A stretch of 64,000 bases of DNA from Methylophaga thalassica MP. GTDB lineage: Bacteria > Pseudomonadota > Gammaproteobacteria > Nitrosococcales > Methylophagaceae. Both the position numbers and the translations under genes were made by a program. How positions within the stretch are numbered: the stretch's first letter is position 1; every line of letters starts with the position of its first letter. Shown piece after piece: positions 35,643 to 44,975 of the stretch. The notes beneath the pieces were generated by a model, which had not been told where the DNA came from, did no database searches, and saw nothing but the letters and a program-made list of their open reading frames with translations. The stretch is taken from positions 910,382-974,381 of the forward strand of contig NZ_AFIG01000001.1 in NCBI RefSeq assembly GCF_000214595.1. The letters run 5' to 3'.

Positions 35643-37006
35643 GTCTGTTTTCTTTTGAATTGAAACTGTTTTGGACGAATCGGCTGAACAAATGGTTGTT
35701 ACTGACTTATCTCGTTGCTGGTGTGATTGCCATTGCGTTAAGTCAGGCAAAAATTGAACGTGAACTCGACCATTACCAATTTTCTCAAGCCCATTATCAG
35801 GATGATATTCAACATTATCGTGATCAGTATGATAAAAACCAGCTTCTTCCGGGCTATATGGGCTATTACTTATTTCATCCTGTGTCACAAACGCCGCAAG
35901 CCTGGTCTGCCATATTTCGTGGTGAACTTGATGAAACTGCGACGCATCTTCGGGTAAGGTTGTTAGGCTTACAAAGTCAGGTCAATGCAACTGCGCCAGG
36001 CAATGTGGATGCTCAACGGTTTGGGCAGTTTGACTTGTCCTTTCTCTGGTTATATCTGATGCCATTACTGATTGCGGCAATGAGTATCAATGTTTTAGCA
36101 GATGAAAAAAATACCGGTCGCTGGCCCATGTTAGTTGCTCAGGTCCCCAAAGGCACCCGCTTAATCTTTAGAAAAATGACAATACCGGCGTTGATGGTAC
36201 TGATCGTCAATATAGTTTTGTTAGTTGTTGCCACGCTAATCACTTCAATCAGTCTTGATAGCAATTGGTTTGGCGTATTAGCTCAGATCATCTTGTATCA
36301 GCTGTGCTGGTGGTTTATTTGTGGCTGGATTGTATTTCTGAATAAAGAAGCCAGTTTTAACTATCTGTCATTTATTACTATCTGGCTGGTGTTTACCTTT
36401 GTGGTACCCGGTTTAGCTTATCTTTATCAGATTCAACAACAGGATGCCGGTAAAGATGCGGCTATTGTATTTGAACAGCGTCAGTATATGAATGATAGCT
36501 GGGATAAAGATAAAAAAGCGGATTTTGCTGCGTATCTTGCTCTGTTTCCCCAATGGACTCCTACGGCACCATTGGGTGATGATGAATTTGATTGGCGTTG
36601 GTATTACGGGCAGCAACAAATGAGTGATGTGATTGTGGCTGATTTAGTTAGTCAGCGCCATCAGACACAGTTAGCGAGCTATCAACAAGGGCAAGCCTTT
36701 TCCTGGTTTTCGCCAGTGATGAGTATGCAATATGGTTTTAATCGTTTAGCCAATGCTGACACGCTGGCCAAGCTCGATTTTAATCAGCAGATTGAACAGT
36801 ACCATCAACAAATACGTCATTTTTTCTGGTCAATTTATTTTCCTGACAAAGCTTTCGAAGAAGCAGACTTTGATGAAATTCCTGCGTTTAATTACAGCAG
36901 TAATATCGGATCAGGTTTATGGCAAAGCCTGCTGAAACTACTTGTGATAACTGCTGTATTTGCTGCCTTGATGTGGCAACAGCTACACCGGTTTCATGAG
37001 CACTAA
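35639..37006 (+). CDS. ABC permease, DUF3526 type (second)
   Basis: A 455-residue partner of the previous permease with the same plan: helix near residues 17-35, long loop with HYQFSQAHYQDDIQHY, helices at about 135-260 (DEKNTGRWPMLVAQVPKGTRL being the coupling region), a second loop and a last helix near 430-450. The second loop contains FYFPD-like aromatic patches and the sequence has many His residues in the first loop, which could contact metal (inference). It overlaps the next COG0523 gene by 11 bases, so the whole unit is translated as one. Confidence 0.85.
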   Translation: MSLFSFELKLFWTNRLNKWLLLTYLVAGVIAIALSQAKIERELDHYQFSQAHYQDDIQHYRDQYDKNQLLPGYMGYYLFHPVSQTPQAWSAIFRGELDETATHLRVRLLGLQSQVNATAPGNVDAQRFGQFDLSFLWLYLMPLLIAAMSINVLADEKNTGRWPMLVAQVPKGTRLIFRKMTIPALMVLIVNIVLLVVATLITSISLDSNWFGVLAQIILYQLCWWFICGWIVFLNKEASFNYLSFITIWLVFTFVVPGLAYLYQIQQQDAGKDAAIVFEQRQYMNDSWDKDKKADFAAYLALFPQWTPTAPLGDDEFDWRWYYGQQQMSDVIVADLVSQRHQTQLASYQQGQAFSWFSPVMSMQYGFNRLANADTLAKLDFNQQIEQYHQQIRHFFWSIYFPDKAFEEADFDEIPAFNYSSNIGSGLWQSLLKLLVITAVFAALMWQQLHRFHEH

Positions 37007-38003
37007 ACCGCTGAGAAGAGTCCCGACCAACATCATTACCGGCTTTTTGGGCGTGGGTAAAACCACGTCCATTAATCATTTATTGGCAAAAAAGCCAGTC
37101 TCTGAACGCTGGGCTGTATTAGTGAATGAATTTGGACAGATAGGACTGGATAAAACGCTGCTCGAAGCGGAGTCAGCTTCGCCTGGTTTACTCATTAAGG
37201 AAGTCCCTGGCGGGTGTATGTGTTGTAGTGCTGGCTTGCCTGTCACAGTGGCATTAAACCAGATTTTACGTGAAGTAAAACCCGATAGATTATTGATTGA
37301 ACCGAGTGGGCTAGGGCATCCGAAAGAAATTCTCGAGATACTCTCTGGTCAGCAATATCAGAATTGGATTGAGTTAGGCGCGACGATTACCTTAGTTGAT
37401 GCCCGTCATTTCAATGATGAACGTTACACAACTCATAACATCTTTTTGCAGCAACTAGCGGTGGCTGACCTGATTGTCGTCAATAAATACGATAAGCAAA
37501 ATCCGGCTGACTTGCTTCAGATGCAGACTGTTTTAGCTCAGTCTGAAGCTCAGGCCACTCCAATACAGATGACTGAGTGGGGGCAATTATCTCCTTCATG
37601 GCTGGATATACCATCCTTATTTAAACGCGCCATCTGGCAACAAGTGACTCAGACAAAACAACAGCAGGACGTTATCAATCAATATTCAGAAGCTGGCATT
37701 GTGGTTTATGAGCACCAAAAAGAGAGCTGGGCTAGCCTTGGGTTTCGTTTCGATAGTCGACATCAATTTGATGAGGCGGCGTTATTGCATTTTTGTGGGC
37801 AGCTGAACGTAGCGCGTATTAAAGCTGTTGTAAGTACTCAATTTGGCACACTTTTTATCAACCAGGTGAACACGGAGCTTAATTTTAACCAAGGCGATGC
37901 CCTGTTAACCGAGAGTCTGATCGAATTTATCAGCATCACTGCGTTATCAACGGAAGCTATAAAAGCCGGATTATCAGACTGTCTTATTCTCAAGCATCAG
38001 TGA
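36996..38003 (+). CDS. Second COG0523 (CobW-type) GTPase
   Basis: A 335-residue G3E GTPase with Walker A GFLGVGKTT at residues 16-24, the metal motif GGCMCC (Cys 74, 76, 77), EPSGLGHP as Walker B region and NKYD as the guanine motif. The C-terminal domain is shorter than in the other COG0523 protein here (28954-30162), so they are distinct subfamilies. It lies between permease and FhcA paralogue with overlap or 6-base spacing, and a metallochaperone role for the neighbouring zinc enzyme is an attractive guess. Confidence 0.9.
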   Translation: MSTKPLRRVPTNIITGFLGVGKTTSINHLLAKKPVSERWAVLVNEFGQIGLDKTLLEAESASPGLLIKEVPGGCMCCSAGLPVTVALNQILREVKPDRLLIEPSGLGHPKEILEILSGQQYQNWIELGATITLVDARHFNDERYTTHNIFLQQLAVADLIVVNKYDKQNPADLLQMQTVLAQSEAQATPIQMTEWGQLSPSWLDIPSLFKRAIWQQVTQTKQQQDVINQYSEAGIVVYEHQKESWASLGFRFDSRHQFDEAALLHFCGQLNVARIKAVVSTQFGTLFINQVNTELNFNQGDALLTESLIEFISITALSTEAIKAGLSDCLILKHQ

Positions 38004-38009
38004 GGTTTT

Positions 38010-39671
38010 ATGTATTCGTGTATAAAAAATGCCCGTGCCTATGATCCTGTTCAAAACTGGCATGGGGAGATACGTGATATCTGGTTCAGAGATGACAGAA
38101 TCTGTAACGCACCCGCTATAGAGCAACAGCAGAAAGCCACTATTTATGATGTGAATGGTGACATCGTGATGGCGGGAGGGATTGATATTCATAGCCATAT
38201 CGCTGGTGGCAATGTGAATACGGCACGATTACTCCTGCCTGAACAGCACCGGAATCACTTAATGAGACAAGCAGCAACACCTTTTGCCAATGCACGCTGG
38301 TCGTCGTTTGAAACTGGTTATAAATACACTGAGATGGGCTATAGCATGGTGGTAGAGCCTGCCATGTTGCCAGTAAATGCGCCACAAGTGCATGCCGAAT
38401 TTGCTGATATTCCTATTATTGACACTGCAGCCCTGGCCATCCTCGGTAGTGATGATTTATTGGTCAATTTAATCAGGCAGGGAGGCAGTCAATCACAAAT
38501 CAATGATTATGTGGCTTGGATGCTACATAAAACAAAGGCTTTGGGATTGAAGGTGATCAACGCCGGTGGTTCACAGGCATTTAAAGATGGTGCCGAGACA
38601 TTCAATCTGGATGATGTGTTGACTGATTACAGTATTTCGTCTCGTCAGTTATTACAAACCCTACAAACAGCTGCGGTTCAGACCGGCTTACCGCATCCTG
38701 TTCATGTTCATTGTAATAATTTAGGTACACCAGGCAACATTCAGACGATTGTGGATACGATGGAAGCTGCACAGGGATTGCCTATGCATTTGGCGCATGT
38801 GCAGTTTTATGGTTATGGCAACGAAGGTAAATTTGGCTTTTCTTCAGCGGCGGCGCAATTGATGGCAGCGTTTAATCGCTATCCCAATATTACGATGGAC
38901 GTCGGGCAAGTGTTGTTTGGTCAAACAGTGACGTTATCAGGTGACGTCATGGCTCAGTTTGCTCGCCGTGGTGATGCCAGCCCGAATAAATGGCACGTCT
39001 GGCATGCTGAGAATGAGGGTAGTGGCGGTATTGTGCCTTATCAGTATAAACAAACCAGTTTTGTGAATGGTTTGCAGTGGGCGATAGGTCTGGAGATTTT
39101 CTTATTATCTGAAGATCCATGGCGACTCTTCTTTACCACTGATCACCCTAATGGCGCGCCATTTACCCGTTACCCTGATCTTCTCCATTTATTGATGAGC
39201 TATGACTATCGTATGGCTTGCCTGGAAAATCTGCATCCTGAAATTACCGAGATGACCTTGTTAAAAGATTTGAAAAAAGAATTCAGTTTGTATGAGATAG
39301 CCATCATGACGCGAGCTGCGCCTGCGCGTTTATTGGGGCAAAAAGATAGAGGCACATTACAAGTAGGGGCCAGAGCCGATATTGCAGTTTATCGTGAGCG
39401 AGAGGATAAATCGGCTATGTTCCGCCATGCAGAAAAAGTGTTTAAGAATGGTCAACTGGTGCTTGATGAAGGTCGGGTAATACAACGCACAAACGGCAGC
39501 ACGGTTACAGCCTCTGTGGGCTTTAATCAGGAAATTGAAGATACGATACAAGATTACTTTGATCGCTTTTACACGATGAAACTCAGTCACTACGGCATCA
39601 CCGATGCCTTTATGGAAGAGCAGTATAGGGATTATTTGGCGACTAAGGTATCAGGACAATATTCCGCCTGA
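38010..39671 (+). CDS. Solitary FhcA/FwdA-like zinc amidohydrolase
   Basis: A 553-residue homologue of subunit A of formylmethanofuran dehydrogenase / formyltransferase-hydrolase, the part that hydrolyses formyl-MFR at a two-zinc centre. All ligands are visible: H61 and H63 (GGIDIHSHI), K181 (LGLKVINAGG, the carboxylated lysine), H232/H234 (HVHCNNLG), H263 (LAHVQF) and D378 (TTDHPNG). No fhcB, C or D is near; instead it ends the zinc operon behind a COG0523 GTPase. I infer a low-zinc stand-in for the main FhcA or a new amidohydrolase; full length argues it is active. Confidence 0.88.
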   Translation: MYSCIKNARAYDPVQNWHGEIRDIWFRDDRICNAPAIEQQQKATIYDVNGDIVMAGGIDIHSHIAGGNVNTARLLLPEQHRNHLMRQAATPFANARWSSFETGYKYTEMGYSMVVEPAMLPVNAPQVHAEFADIPIIDTAALAILGSDDLLVNLIRQGGSQSQINDYVAWMLHKTKALGLKVINAGGSQAFKDGAETFNLDDVLTDYSISSRQLLQTLQTAAVQTGLPHPVHVHCNNLGTPGNIQTIVDTMEAAQGLPMHLAHVQFYGYGNEGKFGFSSAAAQLMAAFNRYPNITMDVGQVLFGQTVTLSGDVMAQFARRGDASPNKWHVWHAENEGSGGIVPYQYKQTSFVNGLQWAIGLEIFLLSEDPWRLFFTTDHPNGAPFTRYPDLLHLLMSYDYRMACLENLHPEITEMTLLKDLKKEFSLYEIAIMTRAAPARLLGQKDRGTLQVGARADIAVYREREDKSAMFRHAEKVFKNGQLVLDEGRVIQRTNGSTVTASVGFNQEIEDTIQDYFDRFYTMKLSHYGITDAFMEEQYRDYLATKVSGQYSA

Positions 39672-39680
39672 GATTAATGA

Positions 39681-39713
39681 TTAAAGGGCATAGCTGGGGA
39701 CTATGCCCTTTAA
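39681..39713. terminator. Bidirectional terminator between zinc and iron loci
   Basis: TTAAAGGGCATAG and CTATGCCCTTTAA form a perfect 13-bp stem around CTGGGGA; a T-rich tail follows on the plus strand. It ends the zinc operon and, in the other direction, the receptor gene at 39721. Confidence 0.92.
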
Positions 39714-39720
39714 TTTTTCT

Positions 39721-42159
39721 TTAGAAGTCCAGACGCAACCCACCAAAGACCGTTCTTGGTGCTCCTACAGAGATGCGATATGCGCCGCCGGAGGCTGTGT
39801 AGTATTTTTCATCCGTGATATTTTTTACGCCTAAGTCTACTCTTAGAGTTGAACTGCCAATAGCCGGGAAGTAATACCAAATACCGGCATCAACCAGTGT
39901 GTAGTCACCTAAATCAAAACTATGCTCGCTATCACCATAGCGATTACCGACATGGGTAATACCACCGCCAATACCAAATCCACTTAAAGGATTATCGACG
40001 CCTTGGAACTCGTAACTTGTCCATAGATTAGCGGTATGTTCTGGCACATTAGTGGGACGGTTACCATTGGTTTCAGTATCTTCGCTGACAATTTCGGCAT
40101 TAAGTAACCCGAGTGATGCTCGGATATTCCAGCCAGAAACTGGGCTTCCGGCAACACTGAATTCGACACCATTGGTATCAATGCCGCCAGTTAACTCAGC
40201 TTCGCCATTAACACTTTCATAGACATTGTTTTGTTTAATATCAAAATACGCCATAGTCAGCAGAAGTCTGTCACCAAAGGTTGACCACTTTACACCCGCC
40301 TCGTATTGTCTGCCTTCCTGTGGTGGCAGGGCAGTTTGTTGCTGTTGACCCGTATAAACATTTTGCGCCATGAACGTATCGGCATAAGATGTATAGAGGG
40401 ATACTTCTGGAATAACGTTCCAGACAACCCCAGCACTTTTTGTGAATTTACTATCATGCGGTGTATCGGCTGAGGTGACGACACCTGAACTGAGTACACG
40501 ACGTTCAAAATCTGCCGAATAAAACTCTTCTCGAAAGCCTAGCGTGATGGTGATCTCATCAGAAGCTTGCATATCAAGCTGAGCGAATGGGCCGTATGAC
40601 TTCATATTGACATCACGATGATTAAGGCTAGTTACTACAATGTCATTAATTAGGGGATAACTGTTTGGACTGGCAACGGTCCCACCCGTTTGAGCACTAC
40701 CGGCAAAGTTAATCCATTCTTCGTCTTGCTCGTGATATTCAACACCCGTTACAAGCTTCATTGGCAGGAATAAATCAAATTCTCCTCGGGCCTGTAAACG
40801 AGCGAAGAAAGTATTTAATTCACGATCTATGTTACCTTGAACACCTCGTGTTATTGTTCCATCGGTTGCTACCCCCCCAACTTCAACATGAGTATCGTCG
40901 GCTTTTTCACTGTTATAAAACAGTTTGGATTCGATATTCCAACCGCTTTGTTTGATGGGGAAAATCGTATCGATTTCTACCAGATTCGATTCTACCTCAT
41001 TAAAGCTGAAACCGGCGTCATAACTTGTATCGCTAGATACATCAGCAATTTTCCGTTTGCCATTTGCTAATGGAACCGTGATAACACCACGATCAAACGA
41101 ACGCTTTTCTTTACTGTATTCATAATTCACATTGATATATTCGCCTTCATCACCAAACCACGAGAGTGAACTGGATAAAAAGCGTCTGTCGATATCTGAG
41201 TTGTCGCGGAAGGTTTCACTGTCTTCCCATGAACCAGTGACTCGATATGCCAGATTATGGCTATCAGCGATTGCGCCTGTTGAGTCAAAGACAGCACGTT
41301 GCTGACCATACTCATCAAAGCTGGTTGAGAGATGATTTTCATTCTCTAGCTGAGGTTTTTTAGTGATAATGTTAACAAGCCCCCCCGGCATCATTTGTCC
41401 TATATCTGCCACGGGGCCTTTGATAATTTGAATATTGTCGACAGTGGCGGGATCGATACGTCGGCCTGTTTTGAGGCGAACACCGTTGCGGTAAATGTCT
41501 GCAGGTCGTCTGAAGCCCCTGATAAGATAGTCTTCACGGGTGCCGCCATACCCGTCAGAGTTGACCACGTTTGGTGATAACTTATACACATCTTCCATTT
41601 CACGCGCTTGTGAATCTAATAACAGTTGTTCAGGGATAATATCGACACTGCGCGCCATTTCTGTCACATCTTTAGCAATGCGAGTGCCTGTTTTAACTTC
41701 ACGACTGTCATAACGAAATTGGGGTGTTCCCATCACCATTAATGCCTCTAGATTAACCGATTGAGGACGGTTATCAGCAACAGTCATTTGTTGCTCTGGC
41801 GATCGTTTTTTTTCTAAATAATAGCTATTGTCAGCAGATTTGCTGAACGTGAGTCCGGTGCCAGCCAGAATCATGTTTAACCCTTGTTCGGTTGCATAGT
41901 CACCGGACAGGCCTTGACTGGATTTACCGCTGGTTAATGCGGCATCTGCTGAGAGTAAAATCCCGGCACGGCTGGCGAATTGGTTTAATACCAATGCTAA
42001 ATCGCCTTGTTGAATTTCATAATGTTGCTGAGCGTTGTCGGCAAAAACGCTCTGAGGCTGGTATAACAAACTTCCACTCAGAACGATGGAGCTTAAAAGG
42101 AGCTGACGGGCTTTGCGTCGTTTATTGATCAGTGCCGCAGCCATCTTTTGGTTTTTCAT
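39721..42159 (-). CDS. FecA-type TonB-dependent siderophore receptor with STN domain
   Basis: An 812-residue outer-membrane receptor (start at the second of two close ATGs, which has AGGAAAAAG before it). After the signal peptide (about 40 residues), a secretin/TonB N-terminal (STN) signalling domain spans about residues 45-130 (LALVLNQFASRAGILLSADAALTSG). Plug motifs follow (YLIRGF, IIKGPVADIGQMMPGGLVNIITKKP) and the barrel ends in FGGLRLDF. With FecI and FecR upstream, ligand binding should induce its own gene. It belongs to the FpvA/FoxA/FecA siderophore class; the ligand cannot be told. Confidence 0.95.
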   Translation of the reverse strand: MKNQKMAAALINKRRKARQLLLSSIVLSGSLLYQPQSVFADNAQQHYEIQQGDLALVLNQFASRAGILLSADAALTSGKSSQGLSGDYATEQGLNMILAGTGLTFSKSADNSYYLEKKRSPEQQMTVADNRPQSVNLEALMVMGTPQFRYDSREVKTGTRIAKDVTEMARSVDIIPEQLLLDSQAREMEDVYKLSPNVVNSDGYGGTREDYLIRGFRRPADIYRNGVRLKTGRRIDPATVDNIQIIKGPVADIGQMMPGGLVNIITKKPQLENENHLSTSFDEYGQQRAVFDSTGAIADSHNLAYRVTGSWEDSETFRDNSDIDRRFLSSSLSWFGDEGEYINVNYEYSKEKRSFDRGVITVPLANGKRKIADVSSDTSYDAGFSFNEVESNLVEIDTIFPIKQSGWNIESKLFYNSEKADDTHVEVGGVATDGTITRGVQGNIDRELNTFFARLQARGEFDLFLPMKLVTGVEYHEQDEEWINFAGSAQTGGTVASPNSYPLINDIVVTSLNHRDVNMKSYGPFAQLDMQASDEITITLGFREEFYSADFERRVLSSGVVTSADTPHDSKFTKSAGVVWNVIPEVSLYTSYADTFMAQNVYTGQQQQTALPPQEGRQYEAGVKWSTFGDRLLLTMAYFDIKQNNVYESVNGEAELTGGIDTNGVEFSVAGSPVSGWNIRASLGLLNAEIVSEDTETNGNRPTNVPEHTANLWTSYEFQGVDNPLSGFGIGGGITHVGNRYGDSEHSFDLGDYTLVDAGIWYYFPAIGSSTLRVDLGVKNITDEKYYTASGGAYRISVGAPRTVFGGLRLDF

Positions 42160-42237
42160 CTTTTTCCTCATCTGCTTTAGTGTCTTTGATAGCTATGCCG
42201 GACAGCAGCGGAAAAAGGGAAGTAAATCATAAAAAAA

Positions 42238-43221
42238 TTAACGGGTTTTATCGATACGCCATATTTTTTTGTTGACCTGCCAGATATGCACGGGCAATGA
42301 GTGCTCAACGGCCGTTAACACTCTGGGAATATTATTGAGCGGGTAGCTGCCCATCAGTCGTAGGGTATTGAGTTCGTCTGGACAGATAATCATCGATTCC
42401 TGGTAACGATTGAGCTCAATAACAAAGTCACACAGGGGCATATCATTGGCGAGCAATATGCCGTTGGTCCAGGCTTCATTGACCGGATCGACAGGCAATG
42501 AGTTTGTCAGTATCTTTTGTTGATTAAAAATGGTTTGTTCACCAGCTTGGGTGATGACCGCCGTTGGCTGTTGGCTTGGCGCTGTTTTTACAGAACCTTC
42601 GAAAACGCTCAGCGAGGTTTTATTATTTTCATAACGAACATTGAAACGCGTACCTAGGGCTGTGAGCCGGCCATCCTTTGTATCTACTACCAATGGACGA
42701 TGATGATATTCCTTATCTTTACCACTGCTAATGAATATTTCACCTTTATGTAAGATGATTTGACGTAAATCAGCACTGAATTGAGTATCGACACTGCTAT
42801 TTGTATTAAGCCAGAGCTGAGTGCCATCAGCTAAGCGAATCATACGTGTTTCTCCCACGGCTGTCTGGAAATGACTTTTATCTATTTCTGAATAAAAAGG
42901 AGTGAAAAAAGAGAAAGTTAAAAGGGAAACGATGATGACCAGTACAGCACTGAAAAGAGAGGTCGTTTTAGAGGCAAAAAACCGCGAGGGTGTCTGTTTA
43001 ATAACGTATTGTGATGTAGATGAGTTTGCCGCTTGATTAAATTCTGCCTGAATACCTTCTATTTGTTCCCAGGCCAGTTGATTAGCTGGGCACTGCGATA
43101 GCCATTCCCGCCATTTTTGTTGATCTTCTCTGCTGACATTTTCGCTTTGTAATATGGCGAACCAGGTTGAAGCTTCCTGTAATACCTGATCTTCAATAAC
43201 GGCCTGATGTTTGGGATGCAT
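42238..43221 (-). CDS. fecR: FecR-family anti-sigma regulator
   Basis: A 327-residue inner-membrane protein. The cytoplasmic N-terminus (DUF4880; WFAILQSENVSREDQQKWREWLSQCPANQLAW) would hold the sigma factor; one membrane helix lies near residues 87-107; the periplasmic FecR domain (about 120-230) has ADGTQLWLNTNSSV and HKGEIFIS. It passes the signal from the receptor's STN domain to FecI. It starts two bases after the fecI stop and lies 66 bases before the receptor gene. Confidence 0.93.
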   Translation of the reverse strand: MHPKHQAVIEDQVLQEASTWFAILQSENVSREDQQKWREWLSQCPANQLAWEQIEGIQAEFNQAANSSTSQYVIKQTPSRFFASKTTSLFSAVLVIIVSLLTFSFFTPFYSEIDKSHFQTAVGETRMIRLADGTQLWLNTNSSVDTQFSADLRQIILHKGEIFISSGKDKEYHHRPLVVDTKDGRLTALGTRFNVRYENNKTSLSVFEGSVKTAPSQQPTAVITQAGEQTIFNQQKILTNSLPVDPVNEAWTNGILLANDMPLCDFVIELNRYQESMIICPDELNTLRLMGSYPLNNIPRVLTAVEHSLPVHIWQVNKKIWRIDKTR

Positions 43222-43223
43222 AT

Positions 43224-43742
43224 TTATGAATAGGCGTTTTTAACACGTAAGCATTGCAACATGGCATCAGCCATATACGTTTTGATTGTGCGTTCGGAAA
43301 CACCGAGTTTGTCACTGATTTGCCGATAGGTAAGGCCTTCTATCTGAGATAAAATAAAGGCATCATGAACAGGCTTTTTCATATTTGCTAATAAGCTGAC
43401 TAACTCCATCAATGTGTCTAAAGCGATAGCACGGTGTTCTTCAGATGGGCAAAGCTCTTCCGGATATAAAGCCAGTGCTTCGAGATAGGCTTGCTCAACA
43501 TGCTGGCGGCGCCAGTGATCATTAACCAGGCCGTGTGCGATGGTGGTCAGATATGCGCGTGGCTGTTTAAGTTCATTAATCGTTTCAGGTTTAAGCAATA
43601 ATCTGACAAATGTCGATTGCACCAGATCACGTGCTAACTCATCACATTGAAGCTTGTTACGTAGCCAACGATGTAGCCAGCTCTTATGCTCAATATAGAG
43701 AGCAGTGACTTCTTTATCCTCTTGATAGGTAAGATTGTTCAA
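43224..43742 (-). CDS. fecI: FecI-family ECF sigma factor
   Basis: A 172-residue ECF sigma factor. Region 2 runs over about residues 15-80 (ELARDLVQSTFVRLL, PRAYLTTIAHGLVNDHWRR), region 4 over about 110-165 (EGLTYRQISDKLGVSERTIKTYMADAM). It directs RNA polymerase to the receptor gene promoter when FecR signals that a siderophore is bound. A probable Fur box sits right upstream, so it should be made only when iron is low. Confidence 0.94.
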   Translation of the reverse strand: MNNLTYQEDKEVTALYIEHKSWLHRWLRNKLQCDELARDLVQSTFVRLLLKPETINELKQPRAYLTTIAHGLVNDHWRRQHVEQAYLEALALYPEELCPSEEHRAIALDTLMELVSLLANMKKPVHDAFILSQIEGLTYRQISDKLGVSERTIKTYMADAMLQCLRVKNAYS

Positions 43743-43760
43743 GACTGGCCTTAATGTTAA

Positions 43761-43775
43761 TGTGAATTATTATCA
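43761..43775 (-). promoter_or_regulatory. Probable Fur box upstream of fecI
   Basis: On the minus strand TGATAATAATTCACA matches the 7-1-7 Fur consensus TGATAATnATTATCA at 12 of 14 positions, with a perfect left half. It lies 19 bases before the fecI start, in the promoter position. Confidence 0.7.
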
Positions 43776-43834
43776 TTATTTATTAAGGCTTGCTGACTGT
43801 CAAACTATGAGGTTTTAAGTCGTCGTCATTATAT

Positions 43835-44956
43835 TTATTCTGTTTTTGGGGAAATCCGGTAGATATCACCAGAGTCAGTACTGATCAGCAATGCACCATC
43901 GGGCATTTCAATGACATTTCGTATTCTGCGGGATAACGTGTTCAATAAACGCTGCTCGTCAACTGCTTCGTTTTTATCATTCAGCGTGACAATATTCAGG
44001 TGTTGTAAGCTGAGTGCGCCGATGATGAGTTTTCCATGCCATTGTGGAAATAAGGTGCCCTGATATTGGATAAGACTGCTCGGTGCGATGGAGGGGATAT
44101 AGGTTTTAATGGGCTGTTCCATACCTTCCTCGTGAGTACCATGTCCCACAGAAAGCGGTGCCCAGTATTCTTTTCCATAAGAAATTTCAGGCCAGCCATA
44201 ATTTTTGCCGACTTCGATTAAATTGATTTCATCGCCACCACGGGGGCCATGTTCAATTTCCCATAACTGCTGGGTTTGCTGGTTATAAAACAGACCCTGA
44301 GGATTTCGGTGACCATAACTCCAGATTTCCGGCAGGGCTTCATTTTTGCCAACGAAGGGGTTATCCGCTGGCGCCGTCCCATCCATATTGAGGCGTAGAA
44401 TCGTGCCGGCATGAGTCATTAAGTTCTGCGCATTGGGACGTTCACCGCGTTCGCCGACTGACAGGAAAATATGGCCCTTGCCGTCAAACGTAATGCGTCC
44501 ACCATAGTGTACATCGTTACCGGTACGCGATTGTGTCACCAGTAATTCCTGCCAATGGGTGAGAGCGTTGTTTTCAATTTTAGCTCTAGCCAGTGTAGTG
44601 GCACCTTCGTCATCCACATCTTTGGCGTAACTCAGATAAATCCAGCCTGTTTTTTCATAGTCTGGTGAGCGTTTGACATCGAATAAACCGCCTTGACCCT
44701 GCACCAGAATATCGACGGGTAAGCCGGTAATTTCATGTAATCGTTTTGTATCCTGATGAAATTGATACAAGTGTCCATCGCGCTGGCTGATCAGCAAAAC
44801 ATTATCATTCAGATAATCCATGCCCCATGCGACAGGAATATCAGACAGTATTTTTTCAATATTAAGATCTTTATCCCGACTGATATCGGCAGCAACAAAT
44901 GAGCTGCTAATGAGAAAAGCGAAAGCGGAGAGCGTCTTGACCAGGTTCACTGTCAT
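43835..44956 (-). CDS. PQQ-type periplasmic aldose sugar dehydrogenase-like protein
   Basis: A 373-residue protein with signal peptide (cut near residue 23, SFVAA). The six-bladed propeller family is shown by IPVAWGMDYL, GQGGLFDVKRSPDYEKTGWIYLSYA, NDVHYGGRITFDGKGHIFLSVGERGE, the PQQ-region IWSYGHRNPQGL and EHGPRGGDEINLI, and the final LLISTDSGDIYRI. E. coli YliI is the model: it oxidises aldoses with PQQ. A methylotroph makes PQQ for methanol dehydrogenase, so a cofactor supply is plausible. Confidence 0.92.
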   Translation of the reverse strand: MTVNLVKTLSAFAFLISSSFVAADISRDKDLNIEKILSDIPVAWGMDYLNDNVLLISQRDGHLYQFHQDTKRLHEITGLPVDILVQGQGGLFDVKRSPDYEKTGWIYLSYAKDVDDEGATTLARAKIENNALTHWQELLVTQSRTGNDVHYGGRITFDGKGHIFLSVGERGERPNAQNLMTHAGTILRLNMDGTAPADNPFVGKNEALPEIWSYGHRNPQGLFYNQQTQQLWEIEHGPRGGDEINLIEVGKNYGWPEISYGKEYWAPLSVGHGTHEEGMEQPIKTYIPSIAPSSLIQYQGTLFPQWHGKLIIGALSLQHLNIVTLNDKNEAVDEQRLLNTLSRRIRNVIEMPDGALLISTDSGDIYRISPKTE

Positions 44957-44975
44957 TTCCTTAATAAATTACAGA

